From a virus, in IMG/VR virus record IMGVR_UViG_3300031566_000001, positions 62,001 to 126,000 of that record: a stretch of DNA of 64,000 bases; one strand, given 5' to 3'. The notes under the pieces are model-generated. The model ran no database searches, was not told where the DNA came from, and saw only the letters and a list, made by a program, of their open reading frames with translations. Position 1 is the first letter of the stretch, and every line of letters starts with the position of its first letter. Of the stretch, positions 23,515 through 32,731 are shown piece after piece. The position numbers were made by a program, and so were the translations under genes.

Positions 23515-23952
23515 ATGGTTGCCGACAATTCTGAATCCGCTAAGGCCGAAGTTACTATCTATGCTTTCCATCATCCTGATTGGAAGCGTGATGAACCAGG
23601 TTCATGGATATATGTTGGTCACACTGCCCGTGAGCTACAAGAGAGACTCAGAGAACACTTAGAGGCTGCCGATAATGGTAGTACAAGTCCTTGGCCTATG
23701 ATTGATCACCTGCGTGAATTGCTGAATGAGGACAGGATGCCAGTAGGAGGTATTTTAGAAACCTGTCCGTATGAACTTCGGTATTCTGCGGAAGCCTACT
23801 GGATTTGTATACTCAAAACAGAGGGGCATAATGTTGTCAACGGTGGCGGCCGAGAAGTAATGATAGCTCTTGATTGGGCTATTCAGATTGCCACCGAATT
23901 TCAAGAAGCAGGAAATTCTTGGGCACATTATGCCCTTAGGAGATTACAATGA
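23515..23952 (+). CDS. GIY-YIG-like nuclease
   Basis: 145 residues from ATG 23515 (SD TTGGAGG). TIYAFHHP and SWIYVGHTARELQERLREHL fit the GIY-YIG start and the Y-V-G-x-T/S segment; AEAYWICILKTEGHNVVNGG fits the later E and N motifs. Base composition is visibly more AT-rich than neighbours, and it splits the portal from the minor head genes, so it may be a recently gained homing-type nuclease. Confidence 0.7.
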   Translation: MVADNSESAKAEVTIYAFHHPDWKRDEPGSWIYVGHTARELQERLREHLEAADNGSTSPWPMIDHLRELLNEDRMPVGGILETCPYELRYSAEAYWICILKTEGHNVVNGGGREVMIALDWAIQIATEFQEAGNSWAHYALRRLQ

Positions 23953-24131
23953 CAAAGAGCATAGACATTCCCATAGCGAGCGTCACTAAGGACCTCACCG
24001 TCCAGGTGAACCTTACAGGCTTCCGCCAGTGGCACCTGCGGCTGCGTGTGGGTATGGTCCTGATGCGGCTCGCCATCTGGATATCAGGTATGGGATGCAA
24101 TGTGGAGGAACCGGTAAACGATGCCCCCTAG
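23949..24131 (+). CDS. small phage protein, possible membrane or tail component
   Basis: 60 residues: IDIPIASVTKDLTVQV, then RQWHLRLRVGMVLMRLAIWI, an amphipathic or membrane-associated helix. This V-R-L-R-x-G-x-x-L-x-x-L pattern is common in small proteins near phage head-tail genes. Overlaps the next gene by 11 bp. Confidence 0.5.
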   Translation: MTKSIDIPIASVTKDLTVQVNLTGFRQWHLRLRVGMVLMRLAIWISGMGCNVEEPVNDAP

Positions 24132-24618
24132 AATCAGGCTTGAGCGCATCGGGTCTGATAAACCCATTGTGGATACCAAGAAGTTCGTCAGGGGCCTGGT
24201 GCGGGCCGTGGATGATACCGTGGCCATCGTGGAGAGCAACTTCAAGGCCACTACAAGAACCTGGAAGCACCAGGTCCGGTTCAAGCGCCGCAGAGCCACC
24301 AGGCGGGGTGATACCATCGAGGGTGACGTGACCACGAACGATGAGATATACGGTTACGTCTCAGGGGGTACACGGAGGCATTTCGTGCGGCCCCGTCGAG
24401 CTAAGGCACTGCGATTCAGGGGTGGCAAGTATGGAGCCAAGACACGCCCCAGGGTTTTGGGATCACGCAAGGGTGGTGGTCGGGGTGCGTTTGTGTTCTC
24501 TAAAGGGCATTGGGTGAAGGGCATCAAGGCTAGGGAGTTCCCGCAAGAGATCGCCAAGCGGCGCCAAAGGAACCTGCACAACTTCGTCATCAGGGCATAC
24601 GCGGAGGCCAGAGGGTGA
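24121..24618 (+). CDS. putative neck/minor tail protein of the HK97 gp10 type
   Basis: 165 residues, very basic (KVRFKRRRATRRGD). GTRRHFVRPRRAKALRFRGG resembles the conserved H-x-I-x-P-K-x-A-K-x-L-x-F segment of HK97 gp10 family proteins that complete the neck. Position after the portal fits. The stop overlaps a GTG of the next small frame (GTGA). Confidence 0.6.
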   Translation: MPPRIRLERIGSDKPIVDTKKFVRGLVRAVDDTVAIVESNFKATTRTWKHQVRFKRRRATRRGDTIEGDVTTNDEIYGYVSGGTRRHFVRPRRAKALRFRGGKYGAKTRPRVLGSRKGGGRGAFVFSKGHWVKGIKAREFPQEIAKRRQRNLHNFVIRAYAEARG

Positions 24619-24764
24619 ACAGCAAAGACCGCAAGCTGCTGATGGAACAACGCAGGGCTTTGTTGCTACAGGTAGACGCTATTGAGCGCAGGGTGGGGAT
24701 TGCACCCACGACAGCAGACTTGCGTAAGCAAACGAAATGTGATAAGGTTGTTGTCAAACCATAA
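24615..24764 (+). CDS. small helical protein, possible
   Basis: A 49-residue frame from GTG 24615: NSKDRKLLMEQRRALLLQVD, then AIERRVGIAPTTADLRKQ. It overlaps the previous stop as GTGA, and the N-terminal half is a strong amphipathic helix, so it may be a real short gene. No SD other than GGCCAGAGG. Between it and ATG 24842 are about 77 bp with an AGGAGG at 24823. Confidence 0.45.
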   Translation: MNSKDRKLLMEQRRALLLQVDAIERRVGIAPTTADLRKQTKCDKVVVKP

Positions 24765-24841
24765 GAAGGCTTCCCGAGAGGCACGCCGTTCACCATGCGG
24801 TCACCGCGCAAGCGACCACCGCAGGAGGGCGGCGTTTCTTT

Positions 24842-27262
24842 ATGAGACCACCGGGATTGTACCTCAAACCACCACACGGGGAGCTGTCCTTCACCGGGGT
24901 CAAGACCGCGCTGGCCAAGGCCCGCGACTTCAGTTTTGAGGGGCCTTACACGCTGTGCTCAGGGCCGTTTGCCTATGGTGAGCTAGCGTTGTCCGAGCCG
25001 GAGGTGGTGGGCGTTGAGGAGTTCGATGCCCGGTTCAGCGAGCACAGGGTCTCAGTCAAAGAGCGCCGCAAGTGGTGGCCGGACTCAGAGCAATTGTACC
25101 TGTATGCCTACAACGGTTGGGTGCCCTATGAGTCACCGCAGCGGGTCGATGTACCTGCTCAGGTGCAGACATTGATGGGGCCGGTGGAGTTCGTAAAGGC
25201 CGAAGGAGGGGTGGACATGGGACAGGGAGTAACCATCAACTATCACTATAACACTGATGCGCCAGCGGAGTCGGGCGTTGTTAAAGACTTCAAGTTGCTG
25301 AAGGCCATGGCCGGGGATGGTGAGGCTATCAAGGCACTGACCGGGGACAACAGTGAAGAGACGAAGGTATGGAAGCCCTCGGATGCGCCATCGCACACAG
25401 AAGCGGCGGATACCCCGAAGAAGCGGAACCAGTGGGCCGGGGCGGCCAATGGAGCGCGGGAGACCTGCCTGGACAAGATAGACGGTACGCCCACAAAGGC
25501 ACAAGTCGATGCTTGTGAGGCCAGCGCCATCCGGATAGCCAACGCAGCGGTCAAGAGTGCGGAGATTCAGGATTCCCGTAGCGAGAAGGGTGAGTTGAGC
25601 CTGTCAGATATCCAGAGCATGATGTGGACGGCTTTGTCTCCTAGTGAAGATAGCAAGCCGTACGTTCAGGACATAGACATCTATGACAATTATGTCACGT
25701 ACAAGCTGGAGGGTATGGACTACCTACGCGTCTATACGATTGTGGATGGGAAGCTCCAGATGGGTGAGGCTACTGAGATTGAGTACGTGATACGGCCCAA
25801 AGTAGAGGTATTGGGCAAGGGTTACAAGGCGGAGCTGGTCCAGGAGTTCGATGCTTTGGAACTGGGCGACAAGTCCCTGGGTGATGATGAGAAGGCCGCT
25901 TTGACCTCTGCGCAGCGCAAGGCACTCCCCAACAGTTCCTTCGCCTGGATCGAGACCGGTGAGGGCTGTGAGAAGGTGGACGGCAAGACACCGGAGAAGT
26001 GCCGCCACCTCCCCTACAAGAAGGCGGACGGGAGCCTAGACTGTGCCAGGGTGCGCAATGCCAGGGCCAGAATACCGCAGATGAGCGGTGTGCCCCAGGC
26101 CGCTAAGGACAAGATCGAGGGAGCACAGAAGAAGTGCACCGAGGAGAAGAGTTTACCAGCGTCATTGAGAGCCCAGGCTAACAAGGCACTTGAGGGCATG
26201 GTGGGCCTGTGGAGGGCTGTGACCGGCGATGACAAGCTCTTAGAGGGTGAGACCGGGTTCAAGGCATTTAAGGGTACAGACGGCAAGACCTACATCCTCA
26301 CATGGACCACTAATGCCTTCATGGACCGGGATGGTGAGATATTCACCACCAAGTCCATCGAGGACTACGCGGACCGGGCCTGGCAGGAGATCAAGGCCAC
26401 GGGCAGCAAGGGGCAATATGACTGCTGGCACATACCCGGCAGTGAATTCGCTGACATCACGTGGGCCGGAGCAGAGGGCCGGTACCTGGTGGAGATGGGC
26501 ACCTTCCATGACGATGAGGTGGGGAAGGTGTTTGAGAAATTCTTCACGGAGTGCCCAGAGGCCCAGAAAGAGATTGCCCCTGACGGCTGGGGGGTCTCTC
26601 ATAAGTTCACTTTCAAGCCTGGGGACCGGGACGATGGGGTGTTTGACTGGTTTGACAAGAGCCGTACTTCGGTTCTGTCAATTCGCCGGGCTGCCAATCC
26701 GTACACAGCTATGGAGGTGCTTCAGATGAGTTTGGATGAAGAGCAAATCAACGTACTCAAGACGATTGGTGAGGCCGCGGACGTGGACTTGCTGGGCATG
26801 GTGCAGAAGGCCGGAGCCGCATCCAAGACCCTTGAGGAGGCCGGAGTGGCCCACAAGAGCGCCGATGAGAAGCCTGCGGGGGAGCAGGAGCCAACCAATG
26901 AAGATAGTGATGAGACCGCCGACGTGCCGGTCGATGATGTAGCGCAGCGCGTGGCCGAGATCATGGGTATGAAGGAGCTGAGCGTGTTGCTCCAGAAGTT
27001 TGATGGGCGCCTGACCGCTGTGGAGCAGGGTGACGAGGAACAGAAGAAGCGCCTGGCCGAAGTGGAGAAGGACGATACGGCTAGGTTGAGCGAGAAGCAA
27101 GCCTGGCGGCCAAATGTGGTGTGGCTCCGTCCCTCCACGGCTGACGGCACTCTCCTTGACGAGAGCAAGGATTTAGCCGACAAGAAGCCGATGACTCCCA
27201 AGGCCATTGATCACGTCTCTGATGTGGTATTGGGAAGACCGGCACCGGGAGGTAAGACATAA
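24842..27262 (+). CDS. capsid maturation protease fused to a scaffold-like domain
   Basis: 806 residues. Residues about 340-440 match DUF6582 (LPNSSFAWIETGEG, RHLPYKKADGS, RVRNARARIPQ), common beside phage proteases. About 470-610 resembles a prohead protease: YILTWTTNAFMDRDGEIF, DCWHIPGSEFADI and GWGVSHKFTF, supplying possible catalytic His and Ser. The C-terminus (about 630-806) is a charged coiled coil, as in scaffold domains. It ends in TAATG overlap with the capsid gene. The protease call is by pattern and position; the catalytic residues are not certain. Confidence 0.65.
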   Translation: MRPPGLYLKPPHGELSFTGVKTALAKARDFSFEGPYTLCSGPFAYGELALSEPEVVGVEEFDARFSEHRVSVKERRKWWPDSEQLYLYAYNGWVPYESPQRVDVPAQVQTLMGPVEFVKAEGGVDMGQGVTINYHYNTDAPAESGVVKDFKLLKAMAGDGEAIKALTGDNSEETKVWKPSDAPSHTEAADTPKKRNQWAGAANGARETCLDKIDGTPTKAQVDACEASAIRIANAAVKSAEIQDSRSEKGELSLSDIQSMMWTALSPSEDSKPYVQDIDIYDNYVTYKLEGMDYLRVYTIVDGKLQMGEATEIEYVIRPKVEVLGKGYKAELVQEFDALELGDKSLGDDEKAALTSAQRKALPNSSFAWIETGEGCEKVDGKTPEKCRHLPYKKADGSLDCARVRNARARIPQMSGVPQAAKDKIEGAQKKCTEEKSLPASLRAQANKALEGMVGLWRAVTGDDKLLEGETGFKAFKGTDGKTYILTWTTNAFMDRDGEIFTTKSIEDYADRAWQEIKATGSKGQYDCWHIPGSEFADITWAGAEGRYLVEMGTFHDDEVGKVFEKFFTECPEAQKEIAPDGWGVSHKFTFKPGDRDDGVFDWFDKSRTSVLSIRRAANPYTAMEVLQMSLDEEQINVLKTIGEAADVDLLGMVQKAGAASKTLEEAGVAHKSADEKPAGEQEPTNEDSDETADVPVDDVAQRVAEIMGMKELSVLLQKFDGRLTAVEQGDEEQKKRLAEVEKDDTARLSEKQAWRPNVVWLRPSTADGTLLDESKDLADKKPMTPKAIDHVSDVVLGRPAPGGKT

Positions 27263-28761
27263 TGCCACCGCAACTGAATCAGGATCAAATGGTAACCCTG
27301 GGGCAGGCCATCGCTCAGGGGATGATGAAGGCTGGCCTGGTGCAAGGCCAGAAGTACGCTACAGGGACGCCGACGACCAACTGGATTCATGGCCCTGGTG
27401 GGATCCTCGGTTCGTCAGCCCTGGACCAGCAGATCATCTCTGGGCGCATCACGCCTATGGGCCTCAGCTCAGTGCTCCCGATCAACATGAGCCGGGACAC
27501 GAATCCCGAGTTTGGGTATCTCACGGGCATGACGCCCAGTGGTGAGGCAGAGCCGAGCGGCCCTTGCGCGGACTGCCCAAGCGGCCTCTCTCAGTCGTGC
27601 ATCCAGACCACGCAGTTTGGGCGCGTCTGCCGTGAGACCAAGGAGATGGATATCGACCGGACCATCGAGCGCATCAACCGTGGCGAGATCGACTACCAGC
27701 TCCTCAATGACATCCTGGGCATCGAGCCCGCAGACGTCTTCCGGGCCATCAACCAGCCGGACTACCGGACCGTGCTCAACGTAGCAACGGCCTGGGGTAT
27801 GGTGGAAGTGGGGATGATGTTCCAGGAGGCGCTAACGCCCATGACCTTCCAGGGGAACCCTGTGAACAACACCGCCGGGGGCGGGTACAAGGAGTTTGCG
27901 GGGCTGGACCTGCTCATCAGCACCAACTACGTTGATGCTCACACAGGCGCCAACTGCGGTGCCTTGGACGCCGATGTCAAGACGTTCAACTGGGCGGACG
28001 TGAACTCTGTGGACGCCAATGGCAACTTCGCCATCGTGTCTCAACTGTCCTGGATGGAGGAGTACGTTCACCGCAATGCCAGGCGCATGAAGCTCATGCC
28101 TGCCAGCTGGACGTGGGTGATGCGTGAGGAGCTGTGGTATATGCTCACGGAGATCTGGCCCACCGCCTATTACACCAGCCGGGGCCTGACCGCAGTGCCC
28201 CCTGGTGTCTCTGTGAACGTGGACGGTGTGGACCTGACTCAGCTCCGGGACAACATGCGTGCCGGGATGTTTTTGGACATCAACGGGCGCAGGCACCCCG
28301 TCGTGATAGACGATGGGATAGTGGAGTACAACGAGGAAACCGGCCAGGGCAACCTTGTGGCCGGGGACTTCGCCAGCACGATTTACCTAGTGCCCATCAC
28401 CGTCAGGGGAGGCACGCAGGCCACCTTCTACGAGACGAAGGACTACCGGTTTACGGCGGCGGAGATGGCCGCCAGTCCGGGGGGCATGCTGCAAGACCAG
28501 TTCTGGACGGACGATGGACGGTTCCTGTGGACGCTTGACCGCCAGCTGTGGTGCTACATCCTGGCGGGCAAGATTGAGCCGCGGATCCTCCTGCGGACTC
28601 CCATGCTGTCGGGCAAGCTGGAATACATCAAGTACACGCCCGTACAGCACTTCAGGGACTACGCATCGACGAGCGACTACTTCGTGAAGGGTGGAGTTCC
28701 CTCCAGGCCAGCCCCGAGTTTCTGGGGCACCTGGAACCTGCCTGCAACCTATAGCCGCTAA
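27262..28761 (+). CDS. major capsid protein
   Basis: 499 residues following the protease by TAATG overlap. The N-terminal 100 residues are helical, as for a delta or scaffold segment, then comes a domain rich in aromatic beta-strands: YKEFAGLDLLISTNYVDAHT, WVMREELWYMLTEIWPTAYY and DYRFTAAEMAASPGGM. These fit an HK97-fold capsid protein. An insert with five Cys (CADCPSGLSQSC, CRETKE) near 110-125 is unusual. A very stable hairpin follows the gene. Confidence 0.8.
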   Translation: MPPQLNQDQMVTLGQAIAQGMMKAGLVQGQKYATGTPTTNWIHGPGGILGSSALDQQIISGRITPMGLSSVLPINMSRDTNPEFGYLTGMTPSGEAEPSGPCADCPSGLSQSCIQTTQFGRVCRETKEMDIDRTIERINRGEIDYQLLNDILGIEPADVFRAINQPDYRTVLNVATAWGMVEVGMMFQEALTPMTFQGNPVNNTAGGGYKEFAGLDLLISTNYVDAHTGANCGALDADVKTFNWADVNSVDANGNFAIVSQLSWMEEYVHRNARRMKLMPASWTWVMREELWYMLTEIWPTAYYTSRGLTAVPPGVSVNVDGVDLTQLRDNMRAGMFLDINGRRHPVVIDDGIVEYNEETGQGNLVAGDFASTIYLVPITVRGGTQATFYETKDYRFTAAEMAASPGGMLQDQFWTDDGRFLWTLDRQLWCYILAGKIEPRILLRTPMLSGKLEYIKYTPVQHFRDYASTSDYFVKGGVPSRPAPSFWGTWNLPATYSR

Positions 28762-28773
28762 CGGTGACAAACA

Positions 28774-28796
28774 TGGGGGCGGTTCTTCCGCCCCCA
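28774..28796 (+). terminator. strong hairpin after the capsid gene
   Basis: TGGGGGCGG (28774-28782), loop TTCTT, CCGCCCCCA (28788-28796): a perfect 9-bp stem. No T run follows. It may stabilise capsid mRNA or reduce read-through into the glycosyltransferase gene. Its core GCGGTTCTTCCGC recurs exactly at 28845-28857, inside that gene. Confidence 0.65.
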
Positions 28797-28818
28797 CATA
28801 CCCATAGGAGATAGATTG

Positions 28819-31449
28819 ATGCGTGTCCAGATGGTGCCGGGGGAGCGGTTCTTCCGCTCGCATGAGAGCGGCATAAAGCGGGTCGTGGAGGCGTACTGCC
28901 AGTACCTGCCCGAGTTCGGTGTGGAGGTTGTGAACACCGACGAGGGCACAGACTACGATGTCAAAGCGGTACATGCGGGGATGGCCCCGGATTGCGACGT
29001 GGCGCATTTGCACGGGCTGTACTGGACCTCTGACTATGAGGCCCAGGCGTGGGAGTGGAAGGCCAACAGCGGGGTCATTCAGAACCTGCGTGTGGCCAGG
29101 GAGGTCACGGTGCCCTCGGAGTGGGTGGCCATGACTCTCAGGCGGGACCTGCGCATTCAGCCCCATGTGATTCCCCACGGCATAGAGTGGGATGAATGGG
29201 CGCATCACCACGAGGAGAGCGGCGGGTACGTGCTGTGGAACAAGAATAGGGATGCTGACGTGTGCACGCCCTACCCGATGGCAGACCTGGCACGCATGAT
29301 GCCAGAGGTGAAGTTCCTGTCCACGTTTGCGCCGCAGGATGCGCCTGACAATGTGGAGGTCATTGGGCTACAGGAGTACGATGGGATGCGGCTTCTGGTG
29401 CAGGGTGCAGGGGTGTACCTGAGCACGACCAAAGAGACGTTCGGAATCGGCATCCTGGAGGCCATGGCAGCGGGTGTGCCGGTGCTAGGATTTGCGTGGG
29501 GCAACATCGGGAACCTGGTGCAACATCAAGTCAACGGGTGGTTATCTGCACCAGGGGATTTCGATCACTTACGGGAAGGGCTGGAGTACTGCTTACAACA
29601 TCGGGTAAGGATGGGCGAGGCCGGGCGTGAGATGTCCAGGCATTATCACTGGAGGGATGCCTGTGAGCAAGTGGCAGAGGTCTACAGGCTGGCAGGGCAG
29701 GAGCGCCCTGCAGACGTGGCGGTGATCATCCCATCCCACAACTACGCGGACAAGGTAGGAAGGGCCATAGAGAGTGCCCTGGCACAGACCTATGAAGGGC
29801 TTACAGATGTAGTGGTAGTAGATGACGGGAGCGATGACAACACGGGGCAGGTCGTAGTAGAGTATGAAAAAGACAACCGGGTGCGATACATCAAGCAACA
29901 GAATCAGGGTGTGGCGGTGGCCCGGAACAAGGGCATTGCCAGTGTCAACACAAAGTACGTCTGCTGCCTGGATGCGGACGATGCCATCGCACCGGAGTTC
30001 CTGAGCAGGTGCATCGAGCCACTGGAAGCAGACCGGTCATTGGGGCTGTCATTTGCGGGGCTGTGGGCTATGACCCCGGACGGCCAGGCAGCTCAGTCCA
30101 GGTGGCCGGACGGCTACGACTTCGAGCAGCAGATAGCACGGCGCAACCAGGTCCCCACGTGCTGCGTGTTCCGTAGGGAGGCCTGGGAGAGATTGGGCGG
30201 GTATCGGAAAAGGTATTGCCCAGACGGCGCGGGTAGCGAGGATGCGGAGTTCTGGACTCGCATGGGGGCTTACGGCTGGGGCGGGGTACAGGCTACCAAG
30301 GAACCGCTGTTCCTTTACTCCCTAGGTGCGGGCCACGTGACGAAGAAGCTGGGGGAAGGCAATTACCAGGAGCCGGACTGGCTGGCGTGGCACCCGTGGG
30401 TTCAGGATAGACAATTCCCCCTAGCTTGTGTGGCGGAAGTAGAGAGATTCAGCCACCCGGTACGGGCCTACGATACGCCGTGGATCAGCGTGATCGTGCC
30501 CGTGGGTCCAGGGCATGAGGAGATCGTGGTGGACGCACTGGACAGCCTTGAGGCGCAGATGTTCCGCCAATGGGAGTGCGTGCTGGTAAATGACACAGGG
30601 GAGCCGTTGCCGGAGCAGCTACTAAGGGCATATCCCTATGTAACACTGGTGGAGACGCCGGGGTCAAAGGGTGCAGGTTATGCACGGAACAGGGGCGTGG
30701 AGGCAGCCAGGGGTCCCCTGCTTACTTTCCTAGATGCAGACGACTACTTGCAGCCGGGGTTTTTGCAGGCGTGTATAGATGCCAGGCTGCAGACGGGCAA
30801 GTGGGTCTACACGGATTTGTGGTCATCGTGGCCCAACGGCGAGATACACGAGTACCCCGTAGACGACTTCGGCGTGGAGAGCCTGTGGCGGGACGGCCTG
30901 GGGGCGGTAACGCTGGTCACTGATCATGCCGAGTTCCAGGCCGTAGGGGGCTTCGATGAGGAGATGCACACGCGGGAAGATTGGGACTTCCAGCTCAAGC
31001 TGGCCATGGCGGGATTCTGCGGCGTGCGTGTGTCCGCTCCCTTGATGACCTACCGCCTGGCTACGGGGGAGCGCAGGGACCAGCAGGCGAGTGATACCGC
31101 GACTATGCTGAGAGAGAAATACCCACTGGAGGATTTGATGGCAAGATGCGGAGGGTGCGGGCAGGCTCAAGCAATGAGTATAGACCCGCCTCAGAACTGG
31201 AGTACCAAAGAGGCAGCGGGCTTCGAGCGGCTGGAATACACAGGCTCAAACCGGGGCACCTCTACGTTCAGGGGCATAACGGGGCGCAGCTACCGCTTCG
31301 GGAACAACGATGACTCGCGGGTGGGCTTGGTGCACCCTGAGGATGCCCGCAACTTTATCGACGTGAAGCATCTACCTTTCAAGCGTGTACAGACGCTAGT
31401 TCCGGCACAGTCGCTGCCCACAGCGCTGGTGGCCCCGGTTTCAGGGTAG
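28819..31449 (+). CDS. triple glycosyltransferase (GT4, GT2, GT2) with a virion-type C-terminal domain
   Basis: 876 residues. Residues 1-295 fit a GT4 GT-B enzyme (FGIGILEAMAAGVPVLGF near 215). About 299-540 is a GT2 domain (VAVIIPSHNY, VVVDDGSDDNTG, CLDADDAI). About 555-775 is another (ISVIVPVGPGHEE, LTFLDADDYL, REDWDFQL). After CGGCG (about 778) a 100-residue tail, YTGSNRGTSTFRGITGRSYRFG then VHPEDARNF, resembles a small domain found in phage neck proteins. It lies between capsid and connector genes. It probably builds a glycan on the virion or is itself packaged. SD AGGAGATAG. Confidence 0.8.
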   Translation: MRVQMVPGERFFRSHESGIKRVVEAYCQYLPEFGVEVVNTDEGTDYDVKAVHAGMAPDCDVAHLHGLYWTSDYEAQAWEWKANSGVIQNLRVAREVTVPSEWVAMTLRRDLRIQPHVIPHGIEWDEWAHHHEESGGYVLWNKNRDADVCTPYPMADLARMMPEVKFLSTFAPQDAPDNVEVIGLQEYDGMRLLVQGAGVYLSTTKETFGIGILEAMAAGVPVLGFAWGNIGNLVQHQVNGWLSAPGDFDHLREGLEYCLQHRVRMGEAGREMSRHYHWRDACEQVAEVYRLAGQERPADVAVIIPSHNYADKVGRAIESALAQTYEGLTDVVVVDDGSDDNTGQVVVEYEKDNRVRYIKQQNQGVAVARNKGIASVNTKYVCCLDADDAIAPEFLSRCIEPLEADRSLGLSFAGLWAMTPDGQAAQSRWPDGYDFEQQIARRNQVPTCCVFRREAWERLGGYRKRYCPDGAGSEDAEFWTRMGAYGWGGVQATKEPLFLYSLGAGHVTKKLGEGNYQEPDWLAWHPWVQDRQFPLACVAEVERFSHPVRAYDTPWISVIVPVGPGHEEIVVDALDSLEAQMFRQWECVLVNDTGEPLPEQLLRAYPYVTLVETPGSKGAGYARNRGVEAARGPLLTFLDADDYLQPGFLQACIDARLQTGKWVYTDLWSSWPNGEIHEYPVDDFGVESLWRDGLGAVTLVTDHAEFQAVGGFDEEMHTREDWDFQLKLAMAGFCGVRVSAPLMTYRLATGERRDQQASDTATMLREKYPLEDLMARCGGCGQAQAMSIDPPQNWSTKEAAGFERLEYTGSNRGTSTFRGITGRSYRFGNNDDSRVGLVHPEDARNFIDVKHLPFKRVQTLVPAQSLPTALVAPVSG

Positions 31450-31455
31450 GGAGAG

Positions 31456-32721
31456 ATGAGTAGGGATACAACACCGACTCTACTGTCACTGGACAGATAC
31501 GCCAAGTGGCTGGGGCTGGACCCTTTGCACTTCGCGGGGGGATACAGTGCGCTCCGGCCCGTGGGCACCTGCAACAGTGTGTGGATGCAGTACGATTGGC
31601 AGAACGCTAGCCATGTGGGCCGACACCAGATGGCAGACCTCATTGCCAAGGCGGAGCAAGACATCGCCCTGCACACGGGGTACTGGCCCGCCCTGGTGTG
31701 GATCTCGGATGAGTGGCACCCGTATCCCAGGCCGCACCGCCGGGAGCTGTACGGGACCGGGCTAACGCGGCGTGGTAACTACAAACCCATGAACCTCAAA
31801 TGGGGCTACACGTGGTACGGGGGGCAGAGGGCAGTAACAGCCATCGACCCGGCCAACGTGACACGGGACGCAGATGTAGACGCTGATGGTGACGGCTTCG
31901 CGGAGTGGGCACAGTTCACCATCATCAATGTAGCGACGGATTTCAACGTGTGTCAGTTGAGGGCGTATTTCAAGGCCTACGCCGCGCTGGACGCAACCAA
32001 CTGCCGAACTGACCCGGCCAGCGCGGGAGCGGACCCGGCCTGGGAAGTGCAGCCCGTAACGGCTACGCTATCAGGCACGACGTTGACGGTATTGATCCCG
32101 ATATGGTGCCTGTTCAAGCCGCAGCTGCAGGAGGCGTTCAACGCGACGGGCATAGATGCGGACGCCCCAGCTAGTTATGTGGACACACTCCTGTTCTACC
32201 GAGAGTACAATGACCCGTCGGAGCAGGTGCAATTCCTGTGGGGCGAGCCGGGTTGCAGGACCGCGGCCTGTGCTGTCAGCATACAAGCAGGTTGTTTTGG
32301 GGTGCAGGACCCCAGGGAGAGCACCGTGGTCCCGCAGCCTGGGGTGTGGGATGCAACTGCTCAATCCTTTACCCTTGCATCGTGGACTGAAGTAAGAGAG
32401 CCTGATTCGGTACGTTTCTGGTACCGGGCAGGATATCAGCCAGAGGTGGCCCCAGGCTGCGATCCGCTGAGCGACTACTGGGCCAACCTGATAGCCATCC
32501 TGGCGACGTCCAGGCTGGAGCGGCCCTTGTGTACGTGCTCAGCGGCCAGGACGAAGGCCGAACTCTGGCGTACAGATGTGACCAGAACCGATGAGGTCAG
32601 TTACCAGTTGGGCATGGACGCGCCAGAGTGCCCTCTGGGGCACCGCAGGGGAGAGGTACACGTGTGGAAGAATATCTCAGGCCGTCCCGGTCTGATTAAG
32701 GGGCAGGCCGTACAGTGGTAG
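31456..32721 (+). CDS. putative head-tail connector or neck protein
   Basis: 421 residues, six bp after the glycosyltransferase. TPTLLSLDRYAKWLGLDPLH and LIAKAEQDIALHTGYWPA fit the start of adaptor proteins that follow the capsid gene. The C-terminal half contains a Cys-rich, beta-rich region (CTCSAARTKAEL, CPLGHRRGEVHVW). No enzyme motif. Structural role inferred from position and the N-terminal helices. Confidence 0.55.
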   Translation: MSRDTTPTLLSLDRYAKWLGLDPLHFAGGYSALRPVGTCNSVWMQYDWQNASHVGRHQMADLIAKAEQDIALHTGYWPALVWISDEWHPYPRPHRRELYGTGLTRRGNYKPMNLKWGYTWYGGQRAVTAIDPANVTRDADVDADGDGFAEWAQFTIINVATDFNVCQLRAYFKAYAALDATNCRTDPASAGADPAWEVQPVTATLSGTTLTVLIPIWCLFKPQLQEAFNATGIDADAPASYVDTLLFYREYNDPSEQVQFLWGEPGCRTAACAVSIQAGCFGVQDPRESTVVPQPGVWDATAQSFTLASWTEVREPDSVRFWYRAGYQPEVAPGCDPLSDYWANLIAILATSRLERPLCTCSAARTKAELWRTDVTRTDEVSYQLGMDAPECPLGHRRGEVHVWKNISGRPGLIKGQAVQW

Positions 32722-32731
32722 GAGGTGGAGA

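Noticed and set aside
24690-24740. tRNA-like T-arm on the minus strand (GTGGG-7 nt-CCCAC)
   Set aside because: No acceptor, D-arm or anticodon stem of proper size can be built around it; a short + strand frame (24615-24764) explains the sequence.
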